Below, piece after piece: positions 1-8,858 of a stretch of 64,000 nucleotides of DNA; positions within the stretch are counted from its first letter, which is position 1, and every line of letters starts with the position of its first letter. Both the position numbers and the translations under genes were made by a program. Source of the DNA: Nocardia miyunensis NBRC 108239 (GTDB taxonomy: Bacteria > Actinomycetota > Actinomycetes > Mycobacteriales > Mycobacteriaceae). Below the pieces are notes generated by a model. That model saw nothing but the letters and a program-made list of their open reading frames with translations. It did no database searches and had not been told where the DNA came from. Location of the stretch: NCBI RefSeq assembly GCF_001613065.1, contig NZ_BDBQ01000061.1, forward strand, positions 42,500 through 106,499. The letters are read 5' to 3'.

Positions 1-417
1 CGCTACTTCGACGGCTATCTCGACTCCGAGGAGCTGTACCTCACCGACGAGGCGCGCCTGGTCGGCTCGTACCTGGCCGGCCAGCAGGTGCCCTATCCGC
101 TGCCGCTCCCGCTGAACCAGGTCGTGAACAGCGTGCACCTGCTGGTCCAGGGCAGCCTGCCGCCGCGCATCCGCGAGATGTACGGCATCCGGTGGGGTCG
201 CCGCGAGGAACTCGCCGTGCGCACCCTGTCCCGCGCGGTCCGCACCGCGCACACCTCCGTACCGCTGACCCCGCGGGTCCTGCACGGCACCCTCGCCGGA
301 CCCAGCGCCCCGGTCTACCGCATGCTCGGCCGCCGCGAACAGGAACTCGTCGGTTCGGGTCGTCCCAGCATGCCCGGCGTCGATCCCCGCAGTTACGCGG
401 AGCGGCACGCGATCTGA
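1..417 (+). CDS. DUF2236 / oxygenase MpaB-like protein (3' end only)
   Basis: The frame is open from the first base to a TGA at 415-417, so only about 138 C-terminal residues are present. The segment has the look of the DUF2236 family (MpaB/latex-clearing-protein-like, heme-associated oxygenases): LVGSYLAGQQVPYPLPLPLNQ followed by a helical, Arg-rich tail. The catalytic part lies upstream of the window and cannot be assessed. The family call is from pattern recognition only; substrate unknown. Confidence 0.65.
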   Translation, partial: RYFDGYLDSEELYLTDEARLVGSYLAGQQVPYPLPLPLNQVVNSVHLLVQGSLPPRIREMYGIRWGRREELAVRTLSRAVRTAHTSVPLTPRVLHGTLAGPSAPVYRMLGRREQELVGSGRPSMPGVDPRSYAERHAI

Positions 418-548
418 GCCGGTAGTCACCGCAGGTCGCCAGCGATGACGCTCAGTGCGGCAGCACCGCTTTCCAGAAAATAGTTGACTAGGTCGCCTGT
501 CTGGAGTTAGCTTCGGGATCGAATCTCGAAGAAGCGGAGCAGTGCGGT

Positions 549-2138
549 ATGACGAACCCGACCGGCGACTCCGAGCGGGCGAACAACCTCGCGGCCATCC
601 CGCCCAGCGACGACAGTCGCTGGCGGGCCCTGCCGCGCCGCAACACCCAGAAGGTGCCGCACCTGCTGGCCGCGGACCTGCGGCGGGAGATCCTCAGCGG
701 GCAACTCGTCGCCGACCAGCAGCTGCCCTCCGAAGCCGAACTCGTTGCGAGACTGCGGATCTCGCGCGAGACGCTGCGTGAGGCGCTGCGGATTCTCGAG
801 TCCCAGCAGCTCATCGAGATCAGGCGCGGCCGAGGTGGCGGTGCGGTGGTGCGACGGCCGGGCCTGGAGGGGGTGGGGCGGTACGTGGCCCTGCTGCTGC
901 AACTGCGCGAGACGACCCTGGCCCATCTGGAGGAAGCCCGATCGGTGATCGAGCCGCCCGTCGCCGAACAGGTCGCGCTCCGGGCGAGCGACGACGATCT
1001 CGACCGCCTCGCCACCCTGCACGCCGCCGAGCGGGCCGCCCAGGATGATCCGCTCGCCTTCGTCACCGCGGTGGGGAGGTTCGACCAGGCCGTCACCCGG
1101 TTTTCCGGCAACCGGACCATCGAGGTGATCGCGGGAGTATTCCGCGATATCTACGCCGGGCAGGTCTATTCGGTGATCGGGAGCGGCGATGCGGCGTCGG
1201 CGGAGCGAGTCGCCCGGCGAGTCATGCTCGGGCACAGTGCGTTTCTCGATGCCGTTCGCGGACGGGAGGCGTCGCCGGCCGGAAAGGCGTGGCGCGATTA
1301 CCTCCACACCACGAGCCGAATCCTGGTCGGCCGCAACATCAGTCGTCAGCCCATCGATATCGTTCCGCTGTGGCGGGCGCTGGCCGGGCAGTCCGCTGCC
1401 GAATCCGCGCCGCGGCGCGCGACGGTGGTGGCCACCGAGATCCGCACGCGTATTGCCGAAGGCAGCCTCGGCGAGGGCGACCGGCTGCCGCCGCAGGCCG
1501 AGCTGGCCGACGAGTTCGGGGTCTCCCGGCCGACTTTGCGGGAAGCGCTGCGAATCCTGGAGATGGAGTATCTGCTCGACCTGCGCACCGGCGATCGGGG
1601 TGGCGCCACCATCCTGCGGCCCTCGACGCGGGTCGCCGCGCAGCTGTCGGGCATCGTGCTGGAGGCGCGCGGGACCACCCTCGCGGACTTCTCCCGGGCA
1701 CTGCGGCTGATCGAGCCGCCGATCATGGGTCTGGTCGCGTTGCGCAGCAGCCCCGAGCAACTCGCGACGCTGGCGGCCGTGGCCGCGGACATGGCCGCCG
1801 CCGTCGACGACACCGCGCGGTTCGTCAAGGCCTGGCAGGACGGTGAGCGGGCCGCGTTCTCGGCGGTCGAGAACCCGGCACTGACCGTCATCGCCGAGAT
1901 TCTGCACTGGGTGCGGGCCGGGGTCGATCCGGCGGTCACCGCCGACGCCAAGAGCGTGCCGTGGGTGGCCACGACCAACCGGAGGGCTCAGGCCGGTTTC
2001 GCGGACTTCGTCGCGGCGGCCGCCGAACACGACGCCGCCCGCGCCAGCCGTGTCTGGGCCGAGTGCTTCAGCGCTCTCGCGCCCTGGATCGAGGATTCCG
2101 AGCTCGGTGCCCGGCTCGTGCTGGACCTGATCGGTTGA
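549..2138 (+). CDS. Tandem GntR/FadR-type transcriptional regulator (two wHTH-FCD units in one chain)
   Basis: The 529-residue protein is about twice the length of a normal FadR-type regulator. Residues about 36-103 form a GntR winged helix (LPSEAELVARLRISRETLREALRILE), followed by an all-helical FCD-like region to about 270. A second GntR helix (LPPQAELADEFGVSRPTLREALRILE, about 290-357) and a second FCD-like region follow. A typical GntR protein dimerises to bring two wHTHs to DNA; here one chain carries both, so it may act as a monomer or a pseudo-tetrameric dimer. It lies 39 nt upstream of a catabolic operon on the same strand and is its likely regulator (inference). Start: ATG behind GGAGC. 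Ligand unknown. Confidence 0.85.
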   Translation: MTNPTGDSERANNLAAIPPSDDSRWRALPRRNTQKVPHLLAADLRREILSGQLVADQQLPSEAELVARLRISRETLREALRILESQQLIEIRRGRGGGAVVRRPGLEGVGRYVALLLQLRETTLAHLEEARSVIEPPVAEQVALRASDDDLDRLATLHAAERAAQDDPLAFVTAVGRFDQAVTRFSGNRTIEVIAGVFRDIYAGQVYSVIGSGDAASAERVARRVMLGHSAFLDAVRGREASPAGKAWRDYLHTTSRILVGRNISRQPIDIVPLWRALAGQSAAESAPRRATVVATEIRTRIAEGSLGEGDRLPPQAELADEFGVSRPTLREALRILEMEYLLDLRTGDRGGATILRPSTRVAAQLSGIVLEARGTTLADFSRALRLIEPPIMGLVALRSSPEQLATLAAVAADMAAAVDDTARFVKAWQDGERAAFSAVENPALTVIAEILHWVRAGVDPAVTADAKSVPWVATTNRRAQAGFADFVAAAAEHDAARASRVWAECFSALAPWIEDSELGARLVLDLIG

Positions 2139-2177
2139 TCCGGGCCCCTTGGCAATTGATGGAAACGAGGAGGACGG

Positions 2178-3437
2178 ATGAATGTCGACGATCTGATTCT
2201 GGTGAGCGTGGACGACCACGTCATCGAACCGGCGCACATGTTCCAGGGCCGGGTTCCGGCGAAGTACCGGGACCTCGCGCCACGGTTCGTTCGTCGCGAC
2301 GACGGCACCATGGCCTGGCTCTACGACGGGCAGACGATCCTCAACACCGCCCTCAACGCGGTCGCCGGACGCCCGCCCTCGGAGTTCGGCAGGGAACCCA
2401 CCCGCATCGAGGAGATCCGGACCGGCTGCTACGACATTCACGACCGGATCATGGATATGAACGCCAACGGGGTGCTCGGATCGATGTGCTTCCCCTCGTT
2501 TCCGCGTTTCTGCGGCCAGTTGTTCGCCGAGACCGCCGACAAGGATCAGGCCGCCGCCATGGTCCGCGCCTACAACGACTGGCATATCGAGGAGTGGGCG
2601 GGGACCTTTCCCGGCCGCATCATCCCGCTCGCACTGCCGATGATGTGGGATCCCGAGGCCGCCGCCGCCGAGGTGCGGCGAATGGCCGAAAAGGGTTGTC
2701 ACGCAGTGACGTTCTCTTCCAGCCCGTTCGATATCGGCCTGCCCAGCCTGTATTCGGATCACTGGGACCCGTTCTGGGCCGCCTGCGCCGAGGAGGGCAC
2801 CGTCGTGTGCATGCATCTCGGCTCGAACTCCAAGCCGCCCATCACATCTCCCGACGCACCGATCGAACTCGTCTACACCCTCTCGCCGGTGGGCCTGTTC
2901 TCCGCCGCCGCCGACCTGCTCTGGAGTCAGGTGTTCCGCAAGTTCCCGGCACTGCGAGTGGCGTTGTCCGAGGGCGGGATCGGGTGGCTGCCCTACTTCC
3001 TGGAACGGATCGATTACATCTACGGGCACACTCAGCACTGGAGCGGTATGGATCTCGGCGGGCGGCTGCCCTCGGAGATCTTCTCCGAACACGTGATCCT
3101 GTGCTTCATCGACGATCTGGTGGGCATCGAGAACCGCCACCACCTCAATATCGACAACGTCACCTGGGAGTGCGACTACCCGCACTCCGATTCCACCTGG
3201 CCGGTCGCGCCGGAGAAATTGCTGCCCTCGCTGATCGGCGCGACCGACGACGAGATCGACAAGATCACCCATCGCAATGCCATGCGGCACTTCCGATACG
3301 ACCCCTTCGCTCATATTCCGCGCGATCAGGCGACGGTGGCCGGGCTGCGTGCGCAGGCGGCCGGATGGGATATCAGCGTGAAGTCGGTCAGACACCTACG
3401 TCCGGAAACGGCCGGGGCGAGAGGAGAATTCCGATGA
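2178..3437 (+). CDS. Amidohydrolase-2 family metal-dependent hydrolase/decarboxylase
   Basis: The 419-residue protein belongs to the amidohydrolase_2 group, which contains ACMSD-like decarboxylases and metal-dependent hydrolases with a TIM-barrel fold. Visible motifs are an N-terminal VDDHVIEP (D-x-H type metal site near residues 12-14), a mid-chain CMHLGS, SEGGIGWLP, and a late CDYPHSDSTWP near residue 330 that supplies the usual Asp. It has a strong Shine-Dalgarno (GAGGAGG) before the ATG. Its stop overlaps the next gene (ATGA), so the two are translationally coupled. Together with three SDRs it suggests degradation of a ring or carboxylated substrate; the substrate is not identifiable here. 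Confidence 0.85.
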   Translation: MNVDDLILVSVDDHVIEPAHMFQGRVPAKYRDLAPRFVRRDDGTMAWLYDGQTILNTALNAVAGRPPSEFGREPTRIEEIRTGCYDIHDRIMDMNANGVLGSMCFPSFPRFCGQLFAETADKDQAAAMVRAYNDWHIEEWAGTFPGRIIPLALPMMWDPEAAAAEVRRMAEKGCHAVTFSSSPFDIGLPSLYSDHWDPFWAACAEEGTVVCMHLGSNSKPPITSPDAPIELVYTLSPVGLFSAAADLLWSQVFRKFPALRVALSEGGIGWLPYFLERIDYIYGHTQHWSGMDLGGRLPSEIFSEHVILCFIDDLVGIENRHHLNIDNVTWECDYPHSDSTWPVAPEKLLPSLIGATDDEIDKITHRNAMRHFRYDPFAHIPRDQATVAGLRAQAAGWDISVKSVRHLRPETAGARGEFR

Positions 3438-4198
3438 AGCTGCGGGACAAGGTCGTCGTGGTCACGGGCTCGGGTGGCGGCATCGGCGCGGCCTGCGCTC
3501 GGCGGTTCGCCGCGGAGGGGGCGAAAGTCGTTGTCACCGATAAGGATCCCGATGGGGTCGAGGAGGTCGCCAGGTCCATCGGCAGCGTCGGATCGGTGGG
3601 TGACATCACTTCCGAGGACACCGTCCACGCGGTCGCCGAGCTGGCCCGCCGCACCTACGGCGAGATCGATGTCTGGTTCAGCAACGCGGGGTATACCGGT
3701 CCGCACCAGGGCGGTTCGATCGGTGACGACGGCTTGTGGGATCTGAGCTGGCGACTGCATGTCATGTCGCACGTGTACGCGGTGCGCGAGGTGCTGCCCG
3801 CGATGCTCGAACGCGGGGACGGCTATCTGATTCAGACGGCATCGGTCGTGGCGCTTGCCATGCATCCGGACAAGGCCGCCTACACCGTCACCAAACATGC
3901 CGCGCTGTCCTTCTCGGAGTGGCTCGCGGCGACGCACCGGCCGAATGGGATCAAGGTGTCGTGCTTCTGTCCGGGGCCGATGCTCACCCCCATGCTGCTG
4001 TCCGAGGGTTTTCCCGCCGATCACCCGGCGCTGCGCGGGGCGGCGACTCCGCAGGAGGTCGCCGAGCGACTCGTCGGCGCCATCGACGCCGAGCAGTTCC
4101 TGATCGTGGATTCCTCGACGGGGCCGGATTCGCTGCGCGGCAAGGCGGCCGACTACGAGAAGTGGGTCGAAGGCATGGCTTTCGCCGTAGAACGTTGA
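3434..4198 (+). CDS. Short-chain dehydrogenase/reductase (SDR), first of three
   Basis: The 254-residue classical SDR carries TGSGGGIG (11-18) for NAD(P), SNAG (83-86) and a catalytic triad of Ser137, Tyr150 and Lys154 (YTVTK). An acidic Asp at the end of strand 2 (VVVTDKD) favours NAD over NADP. The ATG overlaps the amidohydrolase stop by 4 nt. The C-terminal region after the substrate loop is shorter and lacks the usual DGG ending, so the protein is an atypical SDR. It is presumably an alcohol or ketone redox step in the pathway encoded by this operon. Confidence 0.88.
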   Translation: MKLRDKVVVVTGSGGGIGAACARRFAAEGAKVVVTDKDPDGVEEVARSIGSVGSVGDITSEDTVHAVAELARRTYGEIDVWFSNAGYTGPHQGGSIGDDGLWDLSWRLHVMSHVYAVREVLPAMLERGDGYLIQTASVVALAMHPDKAAYTVTKHAALSFSEWLAATHRPNGIKVSCFCPGPMLTPMLLSEGFPADHPALRGAATPQEVAERLVGAIDAEQFLIVDSSTGPDSLRGKAADYEKWVEGMAFAVER

Positions 4199-4231
4199 CG
4201 CGGTCCCCCGGCGAAGAACAGGACAAACGAT

Positions 4232-4585
4232 ATGGCCGACAAGTTCATTCAGATCGTCTACTCGAATCCCGTGCAGGGCAGGGAGGATGAGTTCAACGAG
4301 TGGTACGACGAGGTGCACGTGCCGCAACTGCTCGCGGTTCCCGGCATGCTGTCCGCGCAACGGTACGCGTTGCGGGATTCCGAAATCTACCGCGCGCCGG
4401 GAGGGAGGCCGCCCGAGCAGCGGTACGCCATCATCTACGAGATGGAGGGCGATCCCGAGTCGATCATGGGGGAGATCCGGGAACGGCTGGCAGCGGGGCG
4501 AATCCAGATGCACGACAGCCTCGACATGAGCAGCTGGCGGCTGGCGTTCTGGACTCCGCGCGGACCGAAGGCGGAGACGAGATGA
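4232..4585 (+). CDS. Small dimeric alpha-beta-barrel protein (EthD/DUF4286-like)
   Basis: The 117-residue protein begins FIQIVYSNPVQGREDEFNEWYDEVHVPQLLAVPGM, the pattern of the DUF4286/EthD-like dimeric alpha-beta barrels (strand, NEWYDEVHVP helix, then GMLSAQRY strand). Members often sit in catabolic operons and act as accessory or isomerase-like proteins; several have no proven activity. It follows the first SDR by 33 nt and its stop overlaps the next ATG (ATGA). No catalytic residue can be assigned. The family call is fairly secure, the function is not. Confidence 0.75.
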   Translation: MADKFIQIVYSNPVQGREDEFNEWYDEVHVPQLLAVPGMLSAQRYALRDSEIYRAPGGRPPEQRYAIIYEMEGDPESIMGEIRERLAAGRIQMHDSLDMSSWRLAFWTPRGPKAETR

Positions 4586-5406
4586 CCGAACCCCGAAGTG
4601 GAGATGCCGTGCCCGACCTCGACCCGACGACCCCGTCCCGGGACCTCGCCGCACTGCTGGATATGACCGGCAAGGTCGCGGTCGTCACCGGCGGAAGCCG
4701 TGGCATCGGCCGGGCCGTCGCGACCGCCTTCGCCGAGGCCGGAGCCGACGTCGTCATCGCCAGCCGCAAGCTCGACAACTGCCGGGCGGTGGCCGAGGAG
4801 ATCGAAGCCGCCACCGGCCGTCGCGCGTTGCCGGTCGGCTGCCACGTCGGCCGGTGGGAGGCCGCCGAGGCATTGTTCGACGCCGTCTACGACGCCTTCG
4901 GGCACTGCGACGTTCTGGTGAACAACGCCGGAATGTCGCCGGTCTACGACGATCTGTCCGCGGTGACCGAGGAACTCTACGACAAGGTGCACGCCGTCAA
5001 CGCCCGTGGGCCGTTCCGCCTCTCGGCCCTGTTCGGCGAGCGGATGGCCGCCGACGACGGCGGATCGATCATCAACATCACCACGGCGGGGACCCTGCGT
5101 CCCGGTGTGGATGATCTCCCGTACGCGATGGCCAAGGCCGGGCTCAACGCGCTGACCCTGGCCCTGGCCGGAGCGTGGGCGCCCGAGGTCCGCGCCAATC
5201 TCGTGCTGCCGGGTGCCTTCGACACCGACATCTCGAAGGCATGGGGTCCGGAGGCGCAAGCCCGCGCGGCCGCGATGAATCCCATGAAGCGCATCGGAGT
5301 TCCCGGCGACATAGCCGGGCTGTGTGTCTTCCTGGCCAGCCCGGCCGCCGGTTACATCAACGGGGCTCAGGTGCTGGTCGACGGCGGCTTGTTCCGGACT
5401 CTCTGA
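4582..5406 (+). CDS. Short-chain dehydrogenase/reductase with Thr in place of the catalytic Ser
   Basis: The 274-residue SDR carries TGGSRGIG (36-43), NNAG (114-117), Tyr181 and Lys185 (YAMAK) and the usual C-terminal INGAQVLVDGG. The position normally held by the catalytic Ser, about 13 residues before the Tyr, reads INITTAG, so Thr167/168 replaces it. Thr can sometimes substitute in this family, but reduced activity or altered specificity is possible. Arg62 after strand 2 (IASRK) suggests NADP preference. The start ATG overlaps the preceding stop by 4 nt. Same operon and presumably same pathway as the neighbouring SDRs. Confidence 0.87.
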   Translation: MTEPRSGDAVPDLDPTTPSRDLAALLDMTGKVAVVTGGSRGIGRAVATAFAEAGADVVIASRKLDNCRAVAEEIEAATGRRALPVGCHVGRWEAAEALFDAVYDAFGHCDVLVNNAGMSPVYDDLSAVTEELYDKVHAVNARGPFRLSALFGERMAADDGGSIINITTAGTLRPGVDDLPYAMAKAGLNALTLALAGAWAPEVRANLVLPGAFDTDISKAWGPEAQARAAAMNPMKRIGVPGDIAGLCVFLASPAAGYINGAQVLVDGGLFRTL

Positions 5407-5457
5407 CACACATCGACTTCGATCGATCACGGCAGCTTGCACGTTCGAGGAGGAACC

Positions 5458-6351
5458 GTGGCAGGACGCATGCAGGGCAAGGTCTCGTTCATCACCGGCG
5501 CCGGCCGGGGGCAGGGCCGAGCCCACGCGGTGTTGCAGGCCCGGGAGGGCGCGGACATCATCGCCATCGACATCTGTGAGGACATCGATTCCAATCCGTA
5601 TCCCATGGCGAGCTGGGACGACCTGGCCGAGACCAGGCGACTCGTCGAGCAGGAAGGGCGGCGCTGCGTCGTCGGCAAGGCCGACGTGCGCGACCGGGGG
5701 CAACTCGCCGCCGCCCTCGCCGACGGGATCGCCGAACTGGGCCCGCTGACGAACGTCATGGCCAACGCGGGCATCCTGCCGTTGGCCATGGGCGACCCCC
5801 AGCCGATGGACTTCCACGATGCCGTCGACGTCGACCTCATCGGCGTGCTGAACACGGTCGCGGCGGCGGTCCCGCACCTGCTCGCGGCAGGCGGCGGCGG
5901 GTCGATCGTGATCACCGGATCCACCGCGGCGCTGATTCCCAACACCACGTCCTCGACCGACCCCCGCGTGATCATGGGGCCCGGCGGCGCGGGTTACAGC
6001 TGGTCGAAACAGACACTCGTCGGTTATACGCGGGAGATGGCACAGCATCTCGCGCCCAGCGGGATCCGGGTCAACATCGTGCATCCGACGAACTGCAACA
6101 CCCACCTGATGAACGCCGAGGGCATCTACCAGGTCTTCCGCCCCGACCTCGAGGCGGAAGAAGTCACCAAGGACGACTTCCGGCTCGCCTCGGTGGCCTA
6201 CCACGCCCTGCCCACGCCCTGGCTCGAGTCCGAGGACGTCGCCGAACTCGTCCTCTTCCTGGCCTCCGACGCCTCGAAACACATGACCGGCACGAGTATT
6301 CCGATAGACCTCGGTTGCATGGTCAAATGGCCCAACGGTCCCGGACAGTGA
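5458..6351 (+). CDS. Mycofactocin-coupled SDR family oxidoreductase
   Basis: The 297-residue SDR carries TGAGRGQG (13-20), NAG (103-105), Ser155, Tyr180 and Lys184. The acidic insertion after the second strand (ICEDIDSNPYPMASWDDLAET, about residues 39-59) and the KADVRD segment are hallmarks of the SDR subfamily linked to mycofactocin. Those enzymes hold a non-exchangeable NAD and pass electrons to the peptide-derived cofactor mycofactocin (family knowledge). The GTG at 5458 is chosen because GGAGGA lies a few bases before it; an earlier in-frame ATG at 5437 has no such site. No mycofactocin biosynthetic gene (mftA-F) is in the window. Last gene of the catabolic operon. Confidence 0.85.
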   Translation: MAGRMQGKVSFITGAGRGQGRAHAVLQAREGADIIAIDICEDIDSNPYPMASWDDLAETRRLVEQEGRRCVVGKADVRDRGQLAAALADGIAELGPLTNVMANAGILPLAMGDPQPMDFHDAVDVDLIGVLNTVAAAVPHLLAAGGGGSIVITGSTAALIPNTTSSTDPRVIMGPGGAGYSWSKQTLVGYTREMAQHLAPSGIRVNIVHPTNCNTHLMNAEGIYQVFRPDLEAEEVTKDDFRLASVAYHALPTPWLESEDVAELVLFLASDASKHMTGTSIPIDLGCMVKWPNGPGQ

Positions 6352-6374
6352 ACCGGGGCGGCACCCTTCGGTCG

Positions 6375-6380
6375 TATACT
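6375..6380 (+). promoter_or_regulatory. -10 hexamer TATACT of a likely leaderless transcript
   Basis: TATACT lies 6 nt before the ATG at 6387 and there is no Shine-Dalgarno, so transcription probably starts at the A of the ATG. Confidence 0.6.
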
Positions 6381-6386
6381 GCCTCT

Positions 6387-8843
6387 ATGGTGGAGGAGCA
6401 ATCTTCCAGTGAATTCGCCGAGTCGCCGGTTTTGGTGGTGCAGACGCGAGAACGCGTCTATCGACTACGGGCCGGCGGCACATATAACGTCGGTCGCGAT
6501 CCGGCGGCCGATGTCGTTGTCACCGATCCTCGGGTGTCCTCCCTGCACGCCGTTCTGGAACGAGGGTCCGGCGGCTGGGAAATCGAGGACGCGAGCAGCC
6601 TGAACGGCACCTTCTTCGACGGTCGCCGCGTGGAGCGGATGGTGATCGACCATGACGAGACGTTCCAGCTCGGCCACGCCGTGGACGGCGAGAAGCTGAC
6701 CTGTTCGGTAGAGGCGCCGCAGATGCGTCCACCCCGCGATCCCGGGGGCGAGGACGGCGAAGCCACGATGATCGTCCCGAATCCCGGTTACGACCTCGAT
6801 GATGAGGCAACATTCACGCTACCTCCGTCGGGCCGTCGTATCTCACGATCGCCGCGGCCGGTCGCTCACCCCGTCGCGGTCGTCCGGATTTCGGGCACGC
6901 TCCGGATCGGCCGCGCCGCCGACAACGACATCGTCGTGCCCGACCTCATGGTCTCCCGCCATCACGCCGAACTGCGGGTGACCGGTGAGCACAAGTATCG
7001 GGTCGTGGACCTCGGCAGCCACAACGGCACCTACGTCAACGGCTCCCGGGTCGATGTCGCGGATCTGTCCGAATCCGACTCGATCGGCATGGGGCACACC
7101 ACCTATCGGCTGGTCGGCGACGAACTGCGGGAGTCCGTCGACACCGGTGACGTATCGGTCTCGGTGCAGAACCTCATCGTGCGGACACCCGAGGGCAAGG
7201 TGCTGCTGGACGAGGTGAGCTTCCCGATCCCGCAGCGCTCGCTGGTCGGGGTCATCGGGCCCAGCGGGGCGGGCAAATCGACGTTGCTCGGCGCGATCAC
7301 CGGGTTGCAGCCCGCGACCGAGGGGACGGTCCGCTACGACGGCCGCGACCTCTACACCGATTACGACGAGTTGCGGCACCGGATCGGGTTGGTTCCCCAG
7401 GAGGACATCCTGCACAACCAACTTCACACCCGGCGTGCCCTGCTCTACGCGGCGGAGCTGCGGTTCCCCGGTGACACGCGCAGCGACGAGCGTGAGCAAC
7501 GGGTCGACGAGGTCCTCGAGGAGCTCGGTTTGACGCGGCACGCCGACACTCGCATCGATAGGCTCTCGGGTGGGCAGCGCAAACGCGTGAGCGTCGCGCT
7601 GGAGTTGCTGACCAAACCGTCGCTGCTGTTCCTCGACGAGCCGACGTCGGGCCTGGATCCGGGCCTGGACAAGACGGTCATGGAAATGCTCTCGGAACTC
7701 GCGCACGACGGGCGAACGGTCATCGTCGTCACGCACAGCGTCGCGAACCTCGATTCCTGTGACCGCCTGCTGGTCCTGGTGCCCGGTGGCAAACTGGCCT
7801 ACTACGGACCGCCCGCGGAGGGGTTGCACCACTTCGGCCAGCCCAGCTGGGCCGAGGTTTTCCAGGAATTCGACAACCAGGAGGAGCGCGACTGGGCCGA
7901 GGAATTCCGGGATTCGCCGCGCTTCGGGCACTACGTGGCGGTCGGACTGACCGACGACGCCGGTCCGGCGGAAACGCAGCAGCCACCGGCGCCGCCGCCC
8001 GCGCCGCAGTCCAAGTTCAGCCAGCTCAGCACACTGTGCCGGCGTTACCTGGCGGTCATCGCCTCGGATCGAAGCTATTTGGCGCTGCTCGGTGTGATGC
8101 CGGTGTTACTCGGCGGGCTGTTCGCCGCGATTCCGCCGGGACAGGGTTTCGTCGGTGCGCCGGGCTCCAACCAGGATGCACCGACCAAGCTCATGGTCCT
8201 GGTATTCGGTGCGTGCTTCGTCGGCACCGGCAACTCGATTCGCGAGATCGTCAAAGAGCAGACCATCTACCGCAGAGAGCGCGCGGCAGGACTGTCGGCG
8301 GGGGTCTATCTGATGTCGAAATTCCTTGTGCTGGGCGCGATTACGATTTTGCAGACCGTGGTGTTGTACGTGATCGGCACCATCGGTGTGAAGATGCCGC
8401 CGCAAGGGATATTCACCTCGGTCGGCCTCGAGCTGATGCTGGCGATGGCGCTGCTCGGCATCGCGTCGCTGGCACTGGGCCTGGTGGTGTCGGTGTCGGT
8501 GGACACCTCGGAGAAGACGCTGCCGCTGCTGATCGTGGTCTCGATGGCGCAACTGGTGCTCACGGGCGGCCTGGTCCGGCTCGTCGGAACTCCCGTTCTA
8601 CAGCAACTGGCCTACCTGGCGCCCGCGCGCTGGGGCTTCGGCGCGGGAGCCGCCACCATCGACCTCGACACCCTCACTCCGCACGAAGGTGCGGCCGACC
8701 CGCTGTGGAAACACAGCCTCGGCACCTGGTTGACGGACATGGGTTTCATGGCCGGTCTGGCGGCGATCTTCCTGGCGCTGGCCTGGTACCGCCTCTACCA
8801 GATGCGGCCCCGGCGGCGCGGCGCCCGCCCCGCCACGACCTGA
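6387..8843 (+). CDS. FHA-FHA-ABC transporter fusion (Rv1747-like)
   Basis: The 818-residue membrane protein has two N-terminal FHA domains (GRDPAADVVVTDPRVSSLHA, about 14-108; GRAADNDIVVPDLMVSRHHA, about 163-243). An ABC ATPase follows, with Walker A GPSGAGKST (291-299), signature LSGGQ (393-397) and Walker B LLFLDEP (413-419). An ABC2-type membrane domain with about six helices runs from about 575 to 800. Domain order matches mycobacterial Rv1747, an exporter controlled by Ser/Thr kinases. Between the FHA domains lie two acidic threonine sites, EATMIVP (Thr127) and EATFTLP (Thr142), that look like kinase targets for FHA binding. The ATG at 6387 is supported by the -10 element. The transported substrate is not known from sequence. 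Confidence 0.88.
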   Translation: MVEEQSSSEFAESPVLVVQTRERVYRLRAGGTYNVGRDPAADVVVTDPRVSSLHAVLERGSGGWEIEDASSLNGTFFDGRRVERMVIDHDETFQLGHAVDGEKLTCSVEAPQMRPPRDPGGEDGEATMIVPNPGYDLDDEATFTLPPSGRRISRSPRPVAHPVAVVRISGTLRIGRAADNDIVVPDLMVSRHHAELRVTGEHKYRVVDLGSHNGTYVNGSRVDVADLSESDSIGMGHTTYRLVGDELRESVDTGDVSVSVQNLIVRTPEGKVLLDEVSFPIPQRSLVGVIGPSGAGKSTLLGAITGLQPATEGTVRYDGRDLYTDYDELRHRIGLVPQEDILHNQLHTRRALLYAAELRFPGDTRSDEREQRVDEVLEELGLTRHADTRIDRLSGGQRKRVSVALELLTKPSLLFLDEPTSGLDPGLDKTVMEMLSELAHDGRTVIVVTHSVANLDSCDRLLVLVPGGKLAYYGPPAEGLHHFGQPSWAEVFQEFDNQEERDWAEEFRDSPRFGHYVAVGLTDDAGPAETQQPPAPPPAPQSKFSQLSTLCRRYLAVIASDRSYLALLGVMPVLLGGLFAAIPPGQGFVGAPGSNQDAPTKLMVLVFGACFVGTGNSIREIVKEQTIYRRERAAGLSAGVYLMSKFLVLGAITILQTVVLYVIGTIGVKMPPQGIFTSVGLELMLAMALLGIASLALGLVVSVSVDTSEKTLPLLIVVSMAQLVLTGGLVRLVGTPVLQQLAYLAPARWGFGAGAATIDLDTLTPHEGAADPLWKHSLGTWLTDMGFMAGLAAIFLALAWYRLYQMRPRRRGARPATT

Positions 8844-8858
8844 CGCCGACGGGCGCGA

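Noticed and set aside
507..3395. 962-codon open frame on the minus strand opposite the GntR and amidohydrolase genes
   Set aside because: Antisense shadow created by GC-rich third positions; sequence is His/Arg/Gly-rich with no recognisable domain and it covers well-supported genes.
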